Assembly: GCA_029257405.1 (NCBI GenBank)
Contig: JARIBO010000029.1
Location: 1 to 64,000, forward strand
Length of the DNA stretch: 64,000 bases
Origin: Caryophanales bacterium
GTDB lineage: Bacteria; Bacillota; Bacilli; Bacillales; Amphibacillaceae
Direction: 5' to 3'
The translations under genes and the position numbers were made by a program. Below the pieces are notes generated by a model. That model saw only the letters and a list, made by a program, of their open reading frames with translations. It did no database searches and was not told where the DNA came from. This document shows, piece after piece, positions 59,539-64,000 of the stretch (positions within the stretch are counted from its first letter, which is position 1; each line of letters opens with the position of its first letter).

Positions 59539-60726
59539 TTATGCTTTAGGTACTTCAATTAAAACAGCATCACCTTGTCCACTTCCACTACAAATTGCTG
59601 CAACGCCGAGTCCTCCACCACGACGCTTTAGTTCATGAATAAGCGTTAGAATAATTCTTCCACCACTTGCACCGATTGGGTGACCTAGAGCGACTGCTCC
59701 ACCGTTTACATTCACTTTTTCTGGATCAAGTCCTGCAATTTTAACGCTAGCTAGTGAAACCACTGCGAAAGCTTCATTAATTTCAAATAAATCGATATCT
59801 TTCACTTTTTTTCCAGCTTTATCTAACAATTTATTGATTACAATACCTGGTGTTTGTGGAAAATCCTTTGCTTCAACAGCGACTTCTGCATGACTTACAA
59901 CGGTTGCTAATGGCTCTTTTCCTAATTCAGTTGCCCGTTCATTTGACATGACGACAAATGCGCATGCGCCATCATTTACGCCTGGTGCATTTCCTGCTGT
60001 GATTGTTCCATCTTTTCCAAATGCTGGTTTTAGTTTTGCTAACACTTCCTCAGTTGTTCCTTCACGAGGCGCTTCATCTGTATCAACAACAATGGCTTCT
60101 CCACGTCTTTGCTGCACTTCAACAGGAACAATTTCTTCTTTAAATTTCCCTGAAGCAATTGCTTCTAGTGCTAATTTATGACTCCGAACTGCCCACGCAT
60201 CTTGTGATTTTCTTGAAACTTCAAATTCTTCTGCTGTTTGATTTCCGTAACTACCCATATGAACATTCGAAAAAGAACACGTTAGCCCGTCATGAATCAT
60301 TAAATCAACAACTGGTTGATCTCCCATTCGATACCCTTGACGCGCTTTTGGTAAAATATAAGGCGCATTACTCATGCTCTCCATACCGCCAGCTACAATA
60401 ATATCTTCATCACCTGAACGAATAAGTTGATCTGCTAAAGTTAAACTTCTCATACCTGATGCACAAACTTTATTAATTGTTTCAGATTTCACATGCCATG
60501 GAATACCTGCTTTTCGTGCCGCTTGCCTTGAAGGGATTTGTCCTTGTCCACCTTGAAGCACGTTTCCAAAAATAACTTCATCAATTTCTTTAGTCTCGAT
60601 TTTTGCTTGGTTAATTGCCTCTTTAATTGCAATGCCACCTAAATCTGTCGCAGACAATGAACTTAAACTCCCGCCCATTTTACCAAATGGCGTGCGTGCT
60701 CCTGAAACAATGACTGTTTTTCGCAT
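59539..60726 (-). CDS. thlA: Acetyl-CoA C-acetyltransferase (thiolase)
   Basis: Final step of beta-oxidation (or acetoacetyl-CoA formation). The 395-aa protein has the nucleophile Cys in [11 protein letters not shown] near residue 88, [10 protein letters not shown] with the catalytic His, and the second Cys in [21 protein letters not shown] precedes the ATG. It is the first gene of the unit thl-hbd-acd-acd-fadR. Equivalent to mmgA; the symbol is functional only. Confidence 0.92.
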   Translation of the reverse strand: MRKTVIVSGARTPFGKMGGSLSSLSATDLGGIAIKEAINQAKIETKEIDEVIFGNVLQGGQGQIPSRQAARKAGIPWHVKSETINKVCASGMRSLTLADQLIRSGDEDIIVAGGMESMSNAPYILPKARQGYRMGDQPVVDLMIHDGLTCSFSNVHMGSYGNQTAEEFEVSRKSQDAWAVRSHKLALEAIASGKFKEEIVPVEVQQRRGEAIVVDTDEAPREGTTEEVLAKLKPAFGKDGTITAGNAPGVNDGACAFVVMSNERATELGKEPLATVVSHAEVAVEAKDFPQTPGIVINKLLDKAGKKVKDIDLFEINEAFAVVSLASVKIAGLDPEKVNVNGGAVALGHPIGASGGRIILTLIHELKRRGGGLGVAAICSGSGQGDAVLIEVPKA

Positions 60727-60775
60727 ATACTTTACATCTCCTTCATATAATTTGGTTTAACTGCTCTTCGTATTG

Positions 60776-60801
60776 AACGACCGCTCAATCAGTATTATAA
60801 A
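60776..60801 (-). promoter_or_regulatory. FadR box at the thiolase operon promoter
   Basis: TGAACGACCGCTCAATCA (60776-60793) lies just after TATAAT (60796-60801, minus strand), where bound repressor would cover the start of transcription. Every difference from the box before fadF is a transition (combined: TGAAYGACYRYTCARTCA). Confidence 0.78.
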
Positions 60802-60811
60802 GTAAAGATAA

Positions 60812-60839
60812 AAGAAGAGATGTTAGGCTCTTCTTTTAC
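60812..60839 (-). terminator. Terminator after fadF
   Basis: AAAAGAAGAG pairs with CTCTTCTTTT around 8 nt. It lies 8 nt after the fadF stop and separates fadF from the thiolase promoter. Confidence 0.75.
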
Positions 60840-60847
60840 CGGTATTC

Positions 60848-62977
60848 TTAAGCTGTTACTTCTTCCTTTACGGGTTCATTTACTGGTTCATTAAATACTG
60901 ACAGTGCTAAAATTTCTGCAACATCCATTGTACTAATATCTGCATCCACATCTTTTGCTTTTGTTCCATCGCTTAACATTGTTAAACAGAATGGACACGC
61001 ACTTGAAATCATCGTTGGTTCTGTTTCTAGCGCTTGCTCTGTACGTGCAACGTTAATACGGTTACCCGTTGTTTCTTCAGTCCACATCAGACCGCCACCT
61101 GCACCACAACACATGCCACTTTCTTTATTTCGCACCATCTCTACAAGGTCAAGACCTGGAATGGCTTTAAGAATTTCACGTGGTGGATCATATACCCCGT
61201 TATATCTGCCTAAGTAACATGAGTCATGATACGTTAAGCGCTGATTAATCGGTTCGACAGGGTTTAATCGACCTGATGAAACTAAGTCATATAACATTTC
61301 TGTATGATGAAGCACTTCTTCTGCTTCAAACCCTAAATCTGGGTATTCATTTTTAAAGATATTGTAAGCATGTGGATCAATCGTCACTATTTTTGTGACA
61401 TTATTTTTCTCAAACGTTTTTATGTTTTTCTCAGCAATTTCTTGGAATAAAAATTCATTACCAATCCGGCGTGCAGTATCGCCTGAGTTTGCTTCTGTAT
61501 TGCCTAAAATCGCAAAACTCACACCTGCTTCATTCATCAATTTAGCAAACGCTAAACTAATCTTCTGACTTCTACTATCATAAGAACCCATCGAACTTAC
61601 CCAAAACAGGTATTCAAATTCTTCATCGGCTTTCTTAAGTTCTTTTACTGTTGGAATTGAAATCGTCTCGTCAAGGTCGCGCCATTTCACGCGGTCTTTT
61701 TTAGATAATCCCCACGGATTTCCTTGGCGTTCAATGTTTGTAACAGCACGTTGTGCTTCTGGATCCATCTTACCTTCAGCCATCACAAGGTAACGACGCA
61801 TATCAATGATTTGACCGACGTGTTCATTCATAACAGGACATGCATCTTCACACGCACGACATGTTGTACAACCTGATAATTCTTCTTCGGTAATCACGTC
61901 ACCAATCATATTGATTGTATTTGCTTGCTTGATTGCTGCATCACGATCACCTGAAGCAAGTTTATTTCCTTCTAAGTTATTAAATGCGAATTCCGGTACC
62001 CAAGGTGATTTCCCTGTCACCGCTGCTCCTTTTTCACTTAAATGATCGCGTAGTTTAACCATAATATCCATTGGCGATAACATCTTACCTGTTCCCGCTG
62101 CTGGACAAACGTCTGTACAACGCCCACACTCTACACATGAATAAAAATCAAGCATTTGCAGTTGATCGAAATCTTCTATTTTTCCTGCACCAAAGACCAT
62201 ATCTTCTTCTGGTGTATCATCGTCAAAATCAAAGTTCAATGTTTTTAACTTCCCTGGAACACGCTTACTCACAAACACGTTAACAGGCGCAGCAATTAAG
62301 TGTGCGTGTTTTGATTGTGGAATATAAACTAAGAAAGCTAAAATCGTCACTGTATGTATCCACCAAAAAATAAAGAATAAAACCATGGCGGCTGTTTCTG
62401 GTAAGAAACTAAATGCCATCGCAATTAAACTGGCAATTGGTTCAGTCCAAGCTGTTCCCGTTCCTTGCCATACTTGCATCATGCCATTACCAAAGAGAAC
62501 TGAAAGCATCAATGTGCCAATAAAGATTAAGACAAGTCCGGCATACCAACCTCTTTTTAGACGGACAAGCTTTTCAATATAACGACGATAAAAGGCCCAA
62601 ATGACAGCAACTAAAATCGTTAATGTGACAAGTTCTTGGAAAAAAGTGAATCCTGGATAAATCGGTCCAAGTGGTAAATGTTTATCTGGTGCAATCCCCT
62701 TAATAAACATATCAATCGCTCCGAATTGAACTAAGATAAATCCGTAAAACATCATCACGTGAATCGCGCCTGACTTTTTATCTTTTAAAAGCTTTGATTG
62801 ACCTAAGACAATCACGACAACATCACGCAAACGTTCTTTAAGTGCTAAGTCAAATTCTGTCTTCTTTCCGAGTTTCATATAGGCGATGCGTGTTGTAACT
62901 GCTTTAAGAAACAAATACAAGCCATATAAAACAACCAATATGAAAGCGATTAAATTAATCATTAAAAATGTATCCAT
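60848..62977 (-). CDS. fadF: Membrane iron-sulfur oxidoreductase FadF
   Basis: Probable ETF-to-quinone electron carrier of beta-oxidation (YwjF/FadF type). The 709-aa protein has about five to six N-terminal membrane segments (to about residue 215, NarI-like). Two 4Fe-4S motifs follow (CVECGRCTDVCP and CTTCRACEDACP), then two CCG domains (HDSCYLGRYNG and GMCCGAGGG). It is a single-gene unit with a FadR box at its promoter and a cre site in its leader. GGGGG precedes the ATG. Confidence 0.9.
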   Translation of the reverse strand: MDTFLMINLIAFILVVLYGLYLFLKAVTTRIAYMKLGKKTEFDLALKERLRDVVVIVLGQSKLLKDKKSGAIHVMMFYGFILVQFGAIDMFIKGIAPDKHLPLGPIYPGFTFFQELVTLTILVAVIWAFYRRYIEKLVRLKRGWYAGLVLIFIGTLMLSVLFGNGMMQVWQGTGTAWTEPIASLIAMAFSFLPETAAMVLFFIFWWIHTVTILAFLVYIPQSKHAHLIAAPVNVFVSKRVPGKLKTLNFDFDDDTPEEDMVFGAGKIEDFDQLQMLDFYSCVECGRCTDVCPAAGTGKMLSPMDIMVKLRDHLSEKGAAVTGKSPWVPEFAFNNLEGNKLASGDRDAAIKQANTINMIGDVITEEELSGCTTCRACEDACPVMNEHVGQIIDMRRYLVMAEGKMDPEAQRAVTNIERQGNPWGLSKKDRVKWRDLDETISIPTVKELKKADEEFEYLFWVSSMGSYDSRSQKISLAFAKLMNEAGVSFAILGNTEANSGDTARRIGNEFLFQEIAEKNIKTFEKNNVTKIVTIDPHAYNIFKNEYPDLGFEAEEVLHHTEMLYDLVSSGRLNPVEPINQRLTYHDSCYLGRYNGVYDPPREILKAIPGLDLVEMVRNKESGMCCGAGGGLMWTEETTGNRINVARTEQALETEPTMISSACPFCLTMLSDGTKAKDVDADISTMDVAEILALSVFNEPVNEPVKEEVTA

Positions 62978-63012
62978 TTTTGTCCCCCTAAAAATTAATA
63001 ATCTTGCTTTGC

Positions 63013-63027
63013 TGTAAACGCTTGCAT
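63013..63027 (-). promoter_or_regulatory. cre site (CcpA) in the fadF leader
   Basis: ATGCAAGCGTTTACA on the minus strand matches the cre consensus WTGNAANCGNWNNCW at every defined position. It lies downstream of the fadF promoter, so CcpA would act as a roadblock under glucose. Confidence 0.8.
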
Positions 63028-63067
63028 GTCCGTTTAAAAAATTACGTTTACTTATTAGATTCTATAA

Positions 63068-63094
63068 TACATTATGAATGACTATTCAGTCAAC
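63068..63094 (-). promoter_or_regulatory. FadR box overlapping the fadF promoter
   Basis: TGAATGACTATTCAGTCA (63075-63092) closely matches the B. subtilis FadR consensus TGAATGANTANTCATTCA. On the minus strand the dyad overlaps the -35 TTGACT (63089-63094); a TATTAT -10 follows after 18 nt. Confidence 0.8.
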
Positions 63095-63149
63095 TACATT
63101 CTAGATTAAATATTTATATTAAAATTATCATACATGAAAGTAAATTTTT

Positions 63150-63183
63150 AAACAACACAATCTATTAAAAAATTGTGTTGTTT
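63150..63183 (-). terminator. Hairpin after argS
   Basis: AAACAACACAAT pairs perfectly with ATTGTGTTGTTT around a 10-nt loop. The following minus-strand sequence is only moderately T-rich. It lies 9 nt after the argS stop. Confidence 0.7.
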
Positions 63184-63191
63184 AATTTAAT

Positions 63192-64000
63192 TCACATCTT
63201 ATCTGGAGCGCTTACTCCTAAGAGTTTTAATCCATTTGCAAGGGTAATTTTTACAGCTTGAATGAGCGCTAAACGACTCTGGGTTAATACTTTGTCATCA
63301 CTTAAGACTTTTTCTGCATTGTAAAATGAATGTAGCATGGCTGCTAAATCATAAACATATTGCGTCACACGATGAGGCGTTTCTAATTTTGCTGCATCAG
63401 CAACAACGACAGGAAATGCCGCTAATTGTTTTAGCAAATCTAATTCTTTTTCAGTTACAAGTAGTTTTGAATCGAAAGATGCATTTAAATCATAACCTTC
63501 AGCTTTTGCATTAGAAAGAATTGTAGCAATACGTGCGTGAGCATACTGAACATAAAAGACTGGATTTTCATTTGATTTTGAACGTGCTAAATCTAAATCG
63601 AAATCAAGTTGTGAATCATTAGAACGCATACTAAAGAAATAACGAACAGCGTCGACTCCTACATCTTCAATTAATTCACGAAGGGCAACAGCTTTTCCAG
63701 TTCGCTTACTCATCCGGATTGTTTCTCCGTTTTCAAGTAAGTTTACCATTTGAATAATATTTACGCTGAATTTTTCAATTGGATAACCAAGTGCTTGAAT
63801 TGCCGCTCCCATTCTCGATACATAGCCGTGGTGATCTGCTCCCCAGACGTTAATCACTTTATCAAAACCACGCTCGAATTTATTTTGATGATAAGCAATA
63901 TCTGGTGTTAAATAAGTGTATGTACCATCTTGTTTAATTAGTACACGATCTTTATCATCACCAAATTCAGTTGAACGTAACCAGGTTGCACCCTCAAATT
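63192..64000 (-). CDS. argS: Arginyl-tRNA synthetase, C-terminal part (5' end outside window)
   Basis: Class I aminoacyl-tRNA synthetase. The visible 269 codons start inside the catalytic domain ([20 protein letters not shown]), include [13 protein letters not shown] and the KMSKS-type loop [11 protein letters not shown], and end in the anticodon-binding DALR domain with LGVSAPDKM. The frame is open to the window edge. It is next to fadF, as argS is near ywjF in B. subtilis. Confidence 0.96.
   Translation of the reverse strand, partial: FEGATWLRSTEFGDDKDRVLIKQDGTYTYLTPDIAYHQNKFERGFDKVINVWGADHHGYVSRMGAAIQALGYPIEKFSVNIIQMVNLLENGETIRMSKRTGKAVALRELIEDVGVDAVRYFFSMRSNDSQLDFDLDLARSKSNENPVFYVQYAHARIATILSNAKAEGYDLNASFDSKLLVTEKELDLLKQLAAFPVVVADAAKLETPHRVTQYVYDLAAMLHSFYNAEKVLSDDKVLTQSRLALIQAVKITLANGLKLLGVSAPDKM

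Overview
The window is AT-rich DNA from a low-GC Firmicute of the order Bacillales. Gene order from rpoE to upp (rpoE, pyrG, a spo0F-like gene, fba, tal, murZ, glpX, rho, rpmE, prfA, prmC, tsaC/ywlC, ywlE, rpiB/ywlF, ywlG, glyA, upp) follows the Bacillus subtilis arrangement. The lipoteichoic acid synthase, type B L31, urease order and ilv-leu-ilvA order resemble Staphylococcaceae and relatives such as Salinicoccus or Jeotgalicoccus. The Spo0F relative has lost its phosphorylation site, which suits a non-sporulating coccus descended from spore-formers. The genus is an inference. I saw no rRNA or tRNA genes, insertion sequences, prophage or CRISPR array.

Layout. 1-6.3 kb: trpEDCFBA without trpG, behind two tandem T-box leaders that both appear to read the Trp codon TGG. 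6.3-9.8 kb: a small membrane protein, an ArsR-family metal sensor with its P-type metal ATPase, and a YusW-like lipoprotein. 9.9-11.3 kb: a TDT-family transporter and a thioredoxin-like protein. 11.4-22.9 kb: a nickel/urease block on the minus strand, with nikR-nikABCDE followed by ureABCEFGD. Two copies of the operator GTGTTAC-N14-GTAACAC lie upstream of nikR. 23.4-28.1 kb: a DMT transporter, an NCS2 permease and ltaS. 28.2-37.6 kb: ilvBNC-leuABCD-ilvA behind an Ile-type T-box, without ilvD. 37.7-40.1 kb: a YgeY-type peptidase and diaminopropionate ammonia-lyase. 40.2-55.5 kb: the conserved housekeeping block. 55.7-63.1 kb: a fatty-acid beta-oxidation regulon (fadR, two acyl-CoA dehydrogenases, hbd, thiolase, fadF) with two matching FadR operators and a cre site. 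From 63.2 kb to the end: the 3' part of argS.

How the parts work together. NikR and NikABCDE can supply and limit nickel for the urease encoded directly downstream; urease makes ammonia. T-boxes couple the trp and ilv-leu operons to tRNA charging. FadR and probably CcpA control fatty-acid use. The pyrG leader starts with GGGC and has a terminator, as expected for CTP-sensing reiterative initiation.

The most surprising observation is in PyrG: the glutaminase nucleophile Cys, in the usual GICLGMQ motif, is Gly381, while the His/Glu partners and the synthetase domain are intact. This predicts an ammonia-dependent CTP synthase. Other points of note are the urease flap Cys322-to-Ala change, a Desulfovibrio-type NikR system in a Firmicute, an ilvA with no canonical start codon, and a YwlE phosphatase carrying a charged insertion of about 60 residues.
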